From Acinetobacter lwoffii (lineage in GTDB: Bacteria > Pseudomonadota > Gammaproteobacteria > Pseudomonadales > Moraxellaceae), in assembly GCF_015602705.1 (NCBI RefSeq), contig NZ_CP059081.1, positions 877,702 through 941,701 on the forward strand: a DNA stretch of 64,000 nucleotides. The letters are read 5' to 3'. A program made the translations under genes and the position numbers. Numbering within the stretch: position 1 is the stretch's first letter; each line of letters starts with the position of its first letter. The notes under the pieces were generated by a model, which saw only the letters and a program-made list of their open reading frames with translations, was not told the origin of the DNA and ran no database searches. This document shows positions 10,453 to 18,319 of this stretch, piece by piece.

Positions 10453-10479
10453 TACAAAAAACACAGGATATTTTTTGTA
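10453..10479. repeat. Perfect 9-bp inverted repeat between htpX and the transglycosylase gene
   Basis: TACAAAAAA and TTTTTTGTA flank a 9-base loop. It could weakly terminate transcripts of the upstream minus-strand gene, but the stem is very AT-rich. Confidence 0.4.
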
Positions 10480-10521
10480 CAAATAAAAACATAGGTCTTT
10501 AAAAACAAAGCTGTTTAGGAA

Positions 10522-11394
10522 TTATTCACTTAAATATATTTTTGCAGATGCTGACGCATTGGCGGTGGCATAAGAGCCTGCCGGTGCATCGGTGAAACTG
10601 CCATCCGCTTGAGCAATGATCTGACGCTGGTATTTTGCAGCCTGAATATTGGAAGCTGTGGTGGTTTCAGTCGAATAATTGTCAGAACTGGCAATCACAC
10701 GACCATTATCAGAAGATGCTGTATAGACAGAACTAGTATTGCCAATTCCTTGGGCATATAAGTTCTGATAACGGCTGCTGACACGACGGACATAGTCCTG
10801 AGTTTCACGAAACGGTGGCACGCCCTTATATTTGGCAACATTACCTTCACCGGCATTATAGCCGGCCAGTGCCAAGGTAGTATTGCCATTAAAACGTTTC
10901 AATAACCAGGCCAGATATTTGGCACCTGCCATAATATTCTGCTGCGGGTCATAAGCATTGCTGACATTAAAACGACGGGCAGTCGCGGGCATGAGTTGCA
11001 TTAAGCCCTGTGCACCGACTGGAGAACGTGCCTGCACATTAAAACCGGATTCGGTATGCATCACGGCTTTAATCAAGCCTTCAGATACACCATAGGTTTG
11101 TGCTGCCTGACGGATGATCGAGTCATAGGCATTTTTATTTTTACTATAACTTGGCAATACCGAAGCTTCACTTGAACCCCAGTTGCTATAACTGTGAATA
11201 TTGCTGTCTGGATAATAGGTTTTCTTTTCTACCTGTAGATGGTTATAGCGACTTTTCTTATTGGTCAATAAAGTACTGCCATTACTGTCACGTAATTGAT
11301 AGATCGTTTGACCGGCATAAGCAAAATGACAACAGCTTGCCAATAGCAAACCACTGATCCCATAACGCCCCAAAACATACACATTTATTTTCAT
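10522..11394 (-). CDS. Lytic transglycosylase, Slt/MltE-like SLT domain
   Basis: A 290-residue exported murein hydrolase. An N-terminal signal sequence (about 1-27, ending near FAYAGQ) is followed by a short DUF4124-like segment (QTIYQLRDSNGSTLLTN). The SLT domain begins near residue 90. The catalytic glutamate is Glu115 in MHTESGFNV, followed by GAQGLMQLMPATA and the LALAGYNAGEGNV block, all diagnostic of family 1 lytic transglycosylases. These cleave the MurNAc-GlcNAc bond with anhydro product formation in the periplasm. The Ser/Ala-rich tail after about 215 has no recognised domain. The gene is divergent from ttcA across a 499-base region. Confidence 0.9.
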   Translation of the reverse strand: MKINVYVLGRYGISGLLLASCCHFAYAGQTIYQLRDSNGSTLLTNKKSRYNHLQVEKKTYYPDSNIHSYSNWGSSEASVLPSYSKNKNAYDSIIRQAAQTYGVSEGLIKAVMHTESGFNVQARSPVGAQGLMQLMPATARRFNVSNAYDPQQNIMAGAKYLAWLLKRFNGNTTLALAGYNAGEGNVAKYKGVPPFRETQDYVRRVSSRYQNLYAQGIGNTSSVYTASSDNGRVIASSDNYSTETTTASNIQAAKYQRQIIAQADGSFTDAPAGSYATANASASAKIYLSE

Positions 11395-11597
11395 TGTTTA
11401 TATTAAGTAAACACAAGCGAGAAAAATTCAATAAAGAGTTTAACAAAAAATTACGGAATGAAAAGACTTGTGCGCTGCATTTATAAACGAGTTTGTAAAT
11501 GCAAGTCATTTTTTACATTTTAGCAGTAGAAAAAAAAATATGATTTAATTTAAAACCTTAGGCTTGACAGGGTTAACTAATTGATTTTTATAAATAA

Positions 11598-11626
11598 TTA
11601 AATTGATCAAAAAATGATCAATTTAA
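11598..11626. repeat. Perfect 12-bp inverted repeat with 5-base spacer
   Basis: TTAAATTGATCA (11598-11609) and TGATCAATTTAA (11615-11626) are exact reverse complements separated by AAAAA. Both arms contain GATC. It is not followed by a T-tract on the plus strand, so it looks more like a binding site or cruciform than a terminator. Confidence 0.8.
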
Positions 11627-11634
11627 AGAAAAGC

Positions 11635-11730
11635 CTTATCTTTTGAGCCGGACAAGTTGTCAAGTCTGTTTCAATCCACAAAGTTATCCACAGCTTTTGT
11701 GGACAACTGTGGAAAAGTCCAAAAGATAAG
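11635..11730. promoter_or_regulatory. DnaA-box-like cluster inside nested inverted repeats
   Basis: Four 9-mers resemble the DnaA consensus TTATCCACA: CAATCCACA at 11672-11680 and an exact match at 11684-11692 on the plus strand; TGTGGACAA at 11698-11706 and TGTGGAAAA at 11708-11716, which read TTGTCCACA and TTTTCCACA on the minus strand. The two pairs face each other. The block is flanked by an exact 11-bp inverted repeat (11635-11645 and 11720-11730, CTTATCTTTTG/CAAAAGATAAG), and an inner pair AGTTGTC/GACAACT is also present. Binding by DnaA is inferred from the consensus only. Confidence 0.6.
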
Positions 11731-11893
11731 CATCTTGACTAAAAAATGATCGCAATCGTTCAATATATCAATCTAAATAAAACATGAAAATGAAACTAAT
11801 AAGACATTTTCATGAAAATAAATTCTTTTGATGCGATAGCGGTCTGAATCGGCTAAAATTGCGCGGTATTTTTTTTATGGGTGAATCTCGTCT

Positions 11894-12820
11894 ATGTACT
11901 CGCCAGTTGAGTCCGAACAAGGATTTAATTTCAAACCTGAACTGCCAACAAGCTCAGCCTACTATCGTTTGTTAAAGAAGCTGCGTCGCCAGGTCGGACA
12001 TGCCATTCGTGACTTCAAAATGATTGAAGAAGGCGATAAGGTCATGGTGTGTATTTCAGGTGGTAAAGACAGTTACACCCTGTTAGATATCATGTTGCAG
12101 TTCAAGCGTATCGCACCGATCAACTTTGATGTCGTGGCGGTGAATCTGGATCAGAAACAGCCAGGCTTCCCGGAAGATGTATTACCACGTTATTTAGAAG
12201 AAAATAACATTCCGTATTACATTCTGGAAAAAGACACCTACAGCATCACCAAAAAGTTGACCCCGGAAGGTAAGACTTATTGCGCCGTCTGTTCGCGTCT
12301 ACGCCGTGGCTCTTTGTATGGCTTTGCCCAGGAAATTGGTGCGACCAAGGTTGCGCTGGGGCATCACCGTGATGATATTCTGGCGACCTTCTTCCTGAAC
12401 CTGTTCCATGGCGGCAGCTTGAAGGCCATGCCACCAAAACTGTTGTCTTCTGACAAAAAGAACATTCTGATTCGTCCACTGGCTTATGTGGAAGAAAAAG
12501 ACATCATCAAATATGCAGAAATGCGTCAATTTCCAATTATTCCATGTAATTTATGTGGCTCTCAGGCGAACCTGCAGCGCGCAATTATCAATGACATGTT
12601 ACGTGATTGGGATAAGGCACATCCAAAACGTCTGCACAGTATTTTTGGTGCATTGCAAAATGTCTCGCCATCACAGCTGGTCGATCGTGAATTGTTTGAC
12701 TTTGAAGTGCTGGACAGCCAGCGCGAATTTGACTTCAAAGACAGCTGTTCGACTGAAGAAGCGCTGGAAGGCGAGAAACGCCGGATTAATATGGTCAATC
12801 TGGGCTTTGCCGCAGAATAA
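11894..12820 (+). CDS. ttcA: tRNA 2-thiocytidine biosynthesis protein TtcA
   Basis: A 308-residue cytoplasmic iron-sulphur enzyme that thiolates C32 of certain tRNAs. The PP-loop ATP-binding motif SGGKDS is at 55-60. The cysteine motifs CAVC (130-133) and CNLC (218-221) supply the Fe-S cluster and catalytic cysteines of the family. Length fits TtcA. It is divergent from a transglycosylase gene and preceded by the unusual repeat region. A stable hairpin with a TTCG loop follows the stop. Confidence 0.95.
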   Translation: MYSPVESEQGFNFKPELPTSSAYYRLLKKLRRQVGHAIRDFKMIEEGDKVMVCISGGKDSYTLLDIMLQFKRIAPINFDVVAVNLDQKQPGFPEDVLPRYLEENNIPYYILEKDTYSITKKLTPEGKTYCAVCSRLRRGSLYGFAQEIGATKVALGHHRDDILATFFLNLFHGGSLKAMPPKLLSSDKKNILIRPLAYVEEKDIIKYAEMRQFPIIPCNLCGSQANLQRAIINDMLRDWDKAHPKRLHSIFGALQNVSPSQLVDRELFDFEVLDSQREFDFKDSCSTEEALEGEKRRINMVNLGFAAE

Positions 12821-12829
12821 TTTCAGCAC

Positions 12830-12859
12830 ACAGATATCAGCCTTCGGGTTGATGTCTGT
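12830..12859 (+). terminator. TTCG-capped hairpin after ttcA
   Basis: ACAGATATCAGCC and GGTTGATGTCTGT pair over 13 positions with two G-U pairs around a TTCG loop. There is no good T-tract, so it may act as an RNA 3'-end stabiliser or a weak terminator. Confidence 0.5.
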
Positions 12860-13023
12860 ATGAAAAATAAATAAAAATAGAACTACAAAAATTGAACGAC
12901 GCGTACAAAATTCGTTAGCCTTTGCGCTAATGATCATGATATAACAAAGCACGAGCATAATAGCTTCAACATGATGTCGTCTGGATAGTCGACACAAATG
13001 AACAAATAATTTGAGGAAAGATC

Positions 13024-13410
13024 ATGCCTGCTTTTTTAACTGATGATTGGTTTTCAACTGTAGAAACACTTACTGCGCAAGCTGGTGATTTAAACTTGCC
13101 ACCAGCTTTGGCGAACCTGGCGATTAATTTGGTTGTAGCGGACACTACAGGTAATACTGAACTATCTTTAGATGGTGGAGCAATTAAAAAAGGTTTGTCT
13201 TCAAATGCCAAAACGACTTTGAATATGGACGGCGAAACGTTACGTAAAGTTTTTCTGGAGTTTGATATGGCTGCTGCGATGCAGGCCTTCATGACCGGCA
13301 AAATCAAAGTACAGGGTGATATGTCACAATTGATGGCACTTCAGACTGCAAAACCAAGTCAGGAACAAAAAGATTTGTTCAAGAAAGTACTTGAAAATAC
13401 CACGGCTTAA
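13024..13410 (+). CDS. SCP2 sterol-binding domain protein
   Basis: A 128-residue soluble protein that looks like a stand-alone SCP2 domain, a hydrophobic pocket that binds lipids or acyl chains in known members. Typical features are the INLVVADTTGNTELSLDGG strand region, the acidic helix near LRKVFLEFDMAAAMQAFMTGKIKVQGDM and the terminal amphipathic helix. The ligand cannot be inferred. GAGGAAAG precedes the ATG at a good distance. It is followed by a bidirectional terminator shared with a convergent transglycosylase gene. Confidence 0.85.
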   Translation: MPAFLTDDWFSTVETLTAQAGDLNLPPALANLAINLVVADTTGNTELSLDGGAIKKGLSSNAKTTLNMDGETLRKVFLEFDMAAAMQAFMTGKIKVQGDMSQLMALQTAKPSQEQKDLFKKVLENTTA

Positions 13411-13441
13411 TTCTACTAAGACATTAGCCTGAATAAAGACG

Positions 13442-13471
13442 AAAAAAGCTTACCCTGAGGTAAGCTTTTTT
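13442..13471. terminator. Bidirectional terminator
   Basis: AAAAAGCTTACC/GGTAAGCTTTTT stem with a CTGA loop between convergent genes. Confidence 0.9.
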
Positions 13472-13503
13472 TATGTCATTTTGATTAATGCTAAGGTTTT
13501 AGC

Positions 13504-14619
13504 TTAGATATTCACCAATTGTGGTGTGGTCTTGATATGTTCCAAATAAGCACGAATGCGGGTCACATATTGTACCGCTTGACGGTAGCGACCATTATTG
13601 GCTTTATTCTGATCCAGATAGGCATATAAGTTCACCCAGTTATTCGGGTTCTTGCCTTGCGACTGAATGCGCTTTTGCAACTGATTCACTGCACCTGGGC
13701 CCATATTATAAGCTACCAGTGCAAACCAGTTCCGATCTGGAAAAGGAATATGATCATAGCGACTAAGCATTTGATCATAATACTTGGCACCACCCTGAAT
13801 GCTTTGAGTAGGATCGGTACGGTTACTCACGCCCATGGCTTTTGCTGTACTGTTGGTCAGCATCATCAAACCACGCACACCCGTCGGAGAAACTGAATTC
13901 GGTTTCAGATAAGATTCCTGATAACCAATGGCCGCCAGTAAATGCCAATCCAGGTCATACTGCTGCGCTGTCTGTTTAAAACTCGCTTCATAGATCGGCA
14001 GACGGTTGTTCAAATCACGTTGAATGGTGGTCCAAGATTCCTCTTTCACCACATTCTGATTATAAAATGAAGCAAGCTGCTTAATGGCACCACTTTGTTT
14101 GCCTTTGCAGACAAAAGCACTGGCCGTCTGGCTCAAAGGATCTGTAGCAGATTTAAACACCAGATTTAAATTGGTATTCAAGCCATTACTCGACAGAATT
14201 GATTCATCGCCACAAGTGGCTGAGAATGACGTCAAACGCTTGTTTTCAATGGTGCGTATATCAGTAGTCGTCATAGCCAGATTGGCTTTACCCTGAGCAA
14301 CCCACTGTAGGGCAGTCTGATTATCAGGAACGATTTTAAAATCGAGTTTTACATTCAGATTGTTAGCATAGTTACGAACCAGATCATAACCGAAGCCATG
14401 CAGATGTTGTCCATCCTGGAATACGGTAGTCGGATTTTCAACCGCAACCACGGTCAACTTATTGCTATTGACCACATGATCAAACTGAAGTGTGGTCTTA
14501 CTTGCATTGATACTGTGTAGGGGAATAAATGCAGTGCTCAGTACAAGTGCTTTCAAAGGGAGAGAAGAAATTACAGATCTTAGGCAAAGCCTCGACCCAG
14601 TGGATGAACTACTGTGCAT
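13504..14619 (-). CDS. Membrane-bound lytic transglycosylase, MltF-like
   Basis: A 371-residue murein hydrolase with the MltF domain order. The N-terminal signal region (about 1-40) precedes a periplasmic solute-binding-like domain (about 50-200), then an SLT domain. The catalytic glutamate is Glu235 in IGYQESYLKP, followed by PTGVRGLMMLT and the ALVAYNMGPGAV block. The solute-binding-like domain is known to regulate MltF; here it is shorter than a full domain. GGAG is eight bases before the ATG. It converges with the SCP2 gene. Orthology to E. coli MltF is plausible but not proven. Confidence 0.87.
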   Translation of the reverse strand: MHSSSSTGSRLCLRSVISSLPLKALVLSTAFIPLHSINASKTTLQFDHVVNSNKLTVVAVENPTTVFQDGQHLHGFGYDLVRNYANNLNVKLDFKIVPDNQTALQWVAQGKANLAMTTTDIRTIENKRLTSFSATCGDESILSSNGLNTNLNLVFKSATDPLSQTASAFVCKGKQSGAIKQLASFYNQNVVKEESWTTIQRDLNNRLPIYEASFKQTAQQYDLDWHLLAAIGYQESYLKPNSVSPTGVRGLMMLTNSTAKAMGVSNRTDPTQSIQGGAKYYDQMLSRYDHIPFPDRNWFALVAYNMGPGAVNQLQKRIQSQGKNPNNWVNLYAYLDQNKANNGRYRQAVQYVTRIRAYLEHIKTTPQLVNI

Positions 14620-14982
14620 GTTGTCTCCGCTACAAGTAATTTATGCCCTAAAAATCACAGCCAATAAAGCCAGAAATTTTAACAGTTTGATAAATTCAAT
14701 AAGGGTTGGGCAGTCATGACGTCATTCAAAATGACAAGAGATTTAAAGATAATTATGTAGAAAAACTACATAGATTAAAAAGTAAGCATTTCTGGGAGTT
14801 GCTGGCATATTAATGATCTGAAAAACGATTGTCAAATTTTGTACACAAATTATTTTTAAAAATAATTTTAAGATACTGAAATATAAAGTTAATTTTTTTT
14901 GGAATTTTGCCATTGTGTTAAAATGGTAAATAAAATAAGCTGTTTGTAAGTTAAAACACTGAAAATATGATCAGCAAGACGT
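14620..14982. other. 363-base divergent intergenic region upstream of greB
   Basis: AT-rich sequence with no gene seen. It must hold the promoters for the MltF-like gene and greB. A perfect inverted repeat TATGTAG-AAAAA-CTACATA lies at 14754-14772. TTGCCA near 14907 is a possible greB -35 element but the -10 is unclear. Confidence 0.6.
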
Positions 14983-15477
14983 ATGAAATCCAACTTAATC
15001 ACCCGTGCTGGACACGATAAATTAGTGGCAGAACTTAAGAATCTCTGGCATGAAGAGCGTCCTGAAATTACCAAAAAAGTGAACTGGGCAGCCAGTCTCG
15101 GCGACCGTTCTGAAAACGCAGACTACCAATATAACAAGCAAATTTTGCGTAAAATTGATCGACGGGTCAGGTATCTCGGCAAGCGCCTCGAAGAACTGAA
15201 AATCATCGATTTTTCCCCGGAGCAGGAGGGTAAGGTTTATTTTGGTGCCTGGGTGGACATTGAAAATGAAGAAGGTGAACAAAAAACTTTACGTATTGTC
15301 GGTGTAGATGAAATTTATGATCATCATCCGCAGCATATTTCGATCAGTTCACCGATGGCACGCGCGTTATTAGGCAAGCAGGTCGATGATGAGGCCGAGG
15401 TATTGACCCCCTCCGGCAAGAAACTTTGGTTCATCAACTCAATTCGTTATGAAAAGCCAGAAAATTCAGCAGATTAA
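14983..15477 (+). CDS. greB: Transcription elongation factor GreB
   Basis: A 164-residue cytoplasmic factor that binds stalled RNA polymerase through the secondary channel and stimulates transcript cleavage. The N-terminal coiled coil carries the highly conserved block WAASLGDRSENADYQYNK, with the acidic tip residues Asp and Glu in GDRSENADYQ. The FKBP-like C-terminal domain starts near residue 85. The basic DRRVRYLGKR segment marks GreB rather than GreA. The ribosome-binding site is weak. Two tRNA-Ser genes follow. Confidence 0.95.
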   Translation: MKSNLITRAGHDKLVAELKNLWHEERPEITKKVNWAASLGDRSENADYQYNKQILRKIDRRVRYLGKRLEELKIIDFSPEQEGKVYFGAWVDIENEEGEQKTLRIVGVDEIYDHHPQHISISSPMARALLGKQVDDEAEVLTPSGKKLWFINSIRYEKPENSAD

Positions 15478-15527
15478 TGTAATTGATTTTATTTTGTGCA
15501 GTTGATGCAGTGAAAGCATAAAAATAT

Positions 15528-15556
15528 TTGCCAAGCATGATTTTTGTTTATATCAT
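15528..15556 (+). promoter_or_regulatory. Promoter of first tRNA-Ser
   Basis: TTGCCA (15528-15533), a 17-base spacer and TATCAT (15551-15556), followed by the GC-rich discriminator GTCGGCC. It places transcription start about two or three bases before the mature tRNA. A GC-rich discriminator is typical of stringently controlled stable-RNA promoters. Confidence 0.75.
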
Positions 15557-15565
15557 GTCGGCCAT

Positions 15566-15655
15566 GGAAGCGTGGCAGAGCGGTTTAATGCACCGGTCTT
15601 GAAAACCGACGAGGGTGTGAGTCCTCCGTGAGTTCGAATCTCACCGCTTCCGCCA
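15566..15655 (+). tRNA. tRNA-Ser (anticodon UGA), copy 1
   Basis: A 90-base class II tRNA. The acceptor stem GGAAGCG pairs with CGCTTCC, followed by discriminator G and encoded CCA. The anticodon loop CTTGAAA gives UGA, reading UCN serine codons. The long variable arm and the GTTCGAATC T-loop are present. Confidence 0.97.
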
Positions 15656-15661
15656 AATTTT

Positions 15662-15691
15662 AAAAACCCAGTCAATTTGACTGGGTTTTTT
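15662..15691 (+). terminator. Terminator of first tRNA-Ser
   Basis: AAAAACCCAGTCAA/TTGACTGGGTTTTTT hairpin starting seven bases after the tRNA CCA end. Confidence 0.88.
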
Positions 15692-15888
15692 ATGTCTGAA
15701 TATTTTTCAGTTGTTGATCCGCTTGATGCTGAATGTGGTTATTTCTCTCATTATTCTCTACTGAGTTAAATACAACTCAAGATCATTTCAAGATTCAAAT
15801 CTTTGATTGAAAATGCCCAGGTTGGCTTTGATTTCGGATAATTTTTAGCTGAATAAGCCGCTTTTTATAGAAGTTTCGCTAAATTTTA

Positions 15889-15917
15889 TTGCCAAAAATC
15901 TAATTTATTTATATGAT
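15889..15917 (+). promoter_or_regulatory. Promoter of second tRNA-Ser
   Basis: TTGCCA (15889-15894), a 17-base spacer and TATGAT (15912-15917), followed by discriminator GGCGGCC. The layout and distance to the tRNA equal those of copy 1. Confidence 0.78.
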
Positions 15918-15926
15918 GGCGGCCAA

Positions 15927-16016
15927 GGAAGCGTGGCAGAGCGGTTTAATGCACCGGTCTTGAAAACCGACGAGGGTGTGAGTCCTCCGTGAGTTCGAAT
16001 CTCACCGCTTCCGCCA
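15927..16016 (+). tRNA. tRNA-Ser (anticodon UGA), copy 2
   Basis: The 90-base sequence is identical to copy 1 as far as I can compare by eye, with the same TGA anticodon, long variable arm and encoded CCA. It has its own promoter and terminator. Confidence 0.97.
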
Positions 16017-16022
16017 AATTTT

Positions 16023-16055
16023 TAAAACCCCAGTCGAAAGATTGGGGTTTTTCTT
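16023..16055 (+). terminator. Terminator of second tRNA-Ser
   Basis: AAAACCCCAGTC and GATTGGGGTTTTT pair around a short GAAA-type loop, followed by a T-rich tract. Confidence 0.85.
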
Positions 16056-16196
16056 TTTAGGCTGCAGATATTGAATACTCAATTCCTCAGTCCTGAACTC
16101 AAGGCATAAAATCTTGAAAAATGGGCGTATCGGCCAAATATAGAGTCAGAGGCGCCAACGCGCTATCATACGCCCAAGCATCATATGGATTTCATT

Positions 16197-17264
16197 ATGA
16201 AAATTGTCGCAGATGAAAATCTGGCATTTACCGATTATTTCTTTTCCGAATTTGGTGACATTCAACATTGTGCAGGGCGAACCTTAAGCGCAGATGATGT
16301 CAAAGATGCCGATAGCTTGCTGGTACGTTCAGTGACTCAGGTCAATGAAGTACTGCTACAGAATAGTTCGATCAAATTTGTGGGCAGTGCCACCATTGGT
16401 ACAGATCATTTGGATATTGCTGCATTAGAACAACATGGGATTCAGTGGAGTAATGCAGCCGGCTGTAATGCGCAAGCAGTGGCTGAATATGTCATTACCG
16501 CATTATTGCAGGTACGTCCTGAATTACTCGATGCCAATACGACATTTACCCTGGGTATTGTCGGTTTGGGTAATGTCGGAACCCGACTGGCTTATATGGC
16601 GAAGCTCTTGGGCTGGCGCGTGATCGGTTGCGATCCTTTTGTGCAAAGAGAGCAGGTTGATCAAGTCGAATTTCATGAACTGCTGCAGCAGGGGGACGCC
16701 GTTTCAATTCATGTCCCTTTAACCAAAACAGGCATATATCCAACCTATCATTTATTTAATGCTACTGCGTTGGCAAAAATGCAGCCTGACGCGATCCTGA
16801 TTAACTCAGCGCGTGGGCCAGTGATTGAAGAAACTGCCTTAATTCAAGATATTAAAGCGACACAACGCCCCGTAATTTTGGATGTTTTTGAACACGAACC
16901 GCTGATTTCAGCAGAACTTCTGGATCTGGTGACTTTGGTGACTCCGCATATTGCCGGCTATAGCCTGGAAGGCAAGGCACGTGGTACCCAGATGATTTAC
17001 GAAGCTTTTTGTCAAACTTTCGGTTTTGCAGCCAATAAACAGTTTGAATCCCAGCTGCCTATCTGTGAGCAGTTTTTTCAGGGGCAGGATGTAAAAATGG
17101 CATTGCAACAGCATTTATCCCAAATTTATGACATTGCTCGTGATGATGCCAATCTACGTGCCTGTCTCAAAGAAGGCAAAATCGATCAGCAGGCATTTGA
17201 TCATTTACGTAAAACCTATCCGCTGCGTCGTGAGTGGGCAGCACATGGTGGGCCGAAGGCATGA
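16197..17264 (+). CDS. pdxB: Erythronate-4-phosphate dehydrogenase
   Basis: A D-2-hydroxyacid dehydrogenase family enzyme that oxidises 4-phosphoerythronate in the DXP-dependent route to pyridoxal phosphate. The NAD-binding motif GIVGLGNVGTRLA lies near 115-127. The catalytic Arg, Glu and His are seen in INSARGPVIEE, DVFEHEP and TPHIAGYSLEGK. A dimerisation tail follows, as in PdxB. I chose the ATG at 16197 because family proteins begin MKI-DEN; an in-frame ATG at 16185 would add four residues. The stop overlaps the epmA start as ATGA, which suggests translational coupling. Confidence 0.93.
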   Translation: MKIVADENLAFTDYFFSEFGDIQHCAGRTLSADDVKDADSLLVRSVTQVNEVLLQNSSIKFVGSATIGTDHLDIAALEQHGIQWSNAAGCNAQAVAEYVITALLQVRPELLDANTTFTLGIVGLGNVGTRLAYMAKLLGWRVIGCDPFVQREQVDQVEFHELLQQGDAVSIHVPLTKTGIYPTYHLFNATALAKMQPDAILINSARGPVIEETALIQDIKATQRPVILDVFEHEPLISAELLDLVTLVTPHIAGYSLEGKARGTQMIYEAFCQTFGFAANKQFESQLPICEQFFQGQDVKMALQQHLSQIYDIARDDANLRACLKEGKIDQQAFDHLRKTYPLRREWAAHGGPKA

Positions 17265-18235
17265 CAATGACGTATCAACCCACTTGTGACCTTCAAGCCA
17301 TGCACGCGCGGGCGAATTTATATCGTCAAATCCGTCAGTTTTTTGCTGAGCGCGATGTATTAGAAGTCGAAACACCGATTTTGTCTCAAGCCGGTGTGAC
17401 TGATGTGCATTTAGCCTCGGTACAGGCCCAGCGCCATGTGCTGGGTAAAGCGCATACACATTATTTGCAGACCTCACCCGAATTTGCCATGAAACGCTTA
17501 TTGGCCAGTGGCTCTGGACCCATTTATCAAGTCTGTAAAGTCTTCCGTGATGATGAACATGGGCGTAAGCACAATAGCGAATTCACCATGCTGGAATGGT
17601 ATCGTCCGGGATTTAGTTTAAAAGATTTGATGTTTGAAGTATCTGATCTGTTGAATGTGACCTTGAAAGCACGTTTTGGCGAAATACGTCCGACCATTCT
17701 GAGTTATAAGCACGTGTTCATGGATCGTCTGGATCTCAATCCGCTTCAGGCAACTTTACAAGAATTGAAAGATTGCTGCCGCCGCGTTGGACTCAATCTG
17801 GATTTAGGCGAGGATCGTCTCGGTTATATCGACCTGTTATTTTCACATATGGTTGAACCGAGTCTGGGTTTTGATACTGCAGTATTCCTGACTGATTTCC
17901 CCCCTGAAATGGCATCACTGGCCAAAACCCGAACCGATGAAGATGGTGAACTGGTCGCCGCACGTTTTGAGCTATATATCGAAGGTTTGGAATTGGCCAA
18001 TGCTTATGATGAGCTGATTGATGCTGACGTATTGCGTTCGCGCTTTGAGGCAGATAATGCTGAACGAGCCAAACTTGGCTTGCATGTCATGCCTATCGAT
18101 GAATATTTACTGGCGGCTTTACCGAATATGCCGGAATGTTCAGGAATTGCCCTTGGAATTGACCGTTTGTTGATGATTGCGATCAATCAAATGAAACTGG
18201 AAAAGGTGATTACTTTCCCGGCAGATATTTCCTGA
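17261..18235 (+). CDS. epmA: EF-P-lysine lysyltransferase EpmA
   Basis: A 324-residue truncated class II lysyl-tRNA synthetase homologue (GenX/PoxA) that attaches beta-lysine to elongation factor P. It has the synthetase core without an anticodon-binding domain. Visible motifs are the VETPILS motif 1 region, VCKVFRDDEHGRKHNSEFTMLEWYR motif 2 and GIALGIDRLLM motif 3. I chose the ATG at 17261, which forms an ATGA overlap with pdxB; an upstream in-frame ATG at 17234 would add nine residues inside pdxB. It ends before a bidirectional terminator. Confidence 0.92.
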   Translation: MTMTYQPTCDLQAMHARANLYRQIRQFFAERDVLEVETPILSQAGVTDVHLASVQAQRHVLGKAHTHYLQTSPEFAMKRLLASGSGPIYQVCKVFRDDEHGRKHNSEFTMLEWYRPGFSLKDLMFEVSDLLNVTLKARFGEIRPTILSYKHVFMDRLDLNPLQATLQELKDCCRRVGLNLDLGEDRLGYIDLLFSHMVEPSLGFDTAVFLTDFPPEMASLAKTRTDEDGELVAARFELYIEGLELANAYDELIDADVLRSRFEADNAERAKLGLHVMPIDEYLLAALPNMPECSGIALGIDRLLMIAINQMKLEKVITFPADIS

Positions 18236-18290
18236 TCCAGCGGATGCGATATTTCTTAATTCCTTTTGTCATAAAGATAAATTAAGCTAT

Positions 18291-18318
18291 AAAAAAAGCA
18301 CCCGAAGGTGCTTTTTTT
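18291..18318. terminator. Bidirectional terminator between epmA and cca
   Basis: AAAAAAAGCACC/GGTGCTTTTTTT stem with a CGAA loop between convergent genes. Confidence 0.9.
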
Positions 18319-18319
18319 A

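Larger units (their letters stand above)
11395..11893. other. 499-base intergenic region with AT-rich stretch and DnaA-box-like cluster
   Basis: No gene is seen. The left half (about 11520-11640) is very AT-rich and includes a perfect 12-bp inverted repeat. The middle (11635-11730) holds four DnaA-box-like 9-mers inside nested inverted repeats. The right part must carry the ttcA promoter, with TAAAAT near 11855 a possible -10 element. GATC sites occur within the 12-bp repeat and near 11748. Confidence 0.7.

Noticed and set aside
11635..11730. Chromosomal replication origin
   Set aside because: DnaA-box-like sequences and AT-rich DNA are present, but dnaA, dnaN, recF, gyrB and rpmH are not nearby and there is no strand-wide gene-orientation switch here; kept only as a DnaA-site candidate.
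15566..16016. Integrated element between tRNA copies
   Set aside because: The 270-base spacer has no ORF or integrase and the two units look like a tRNA duplication.
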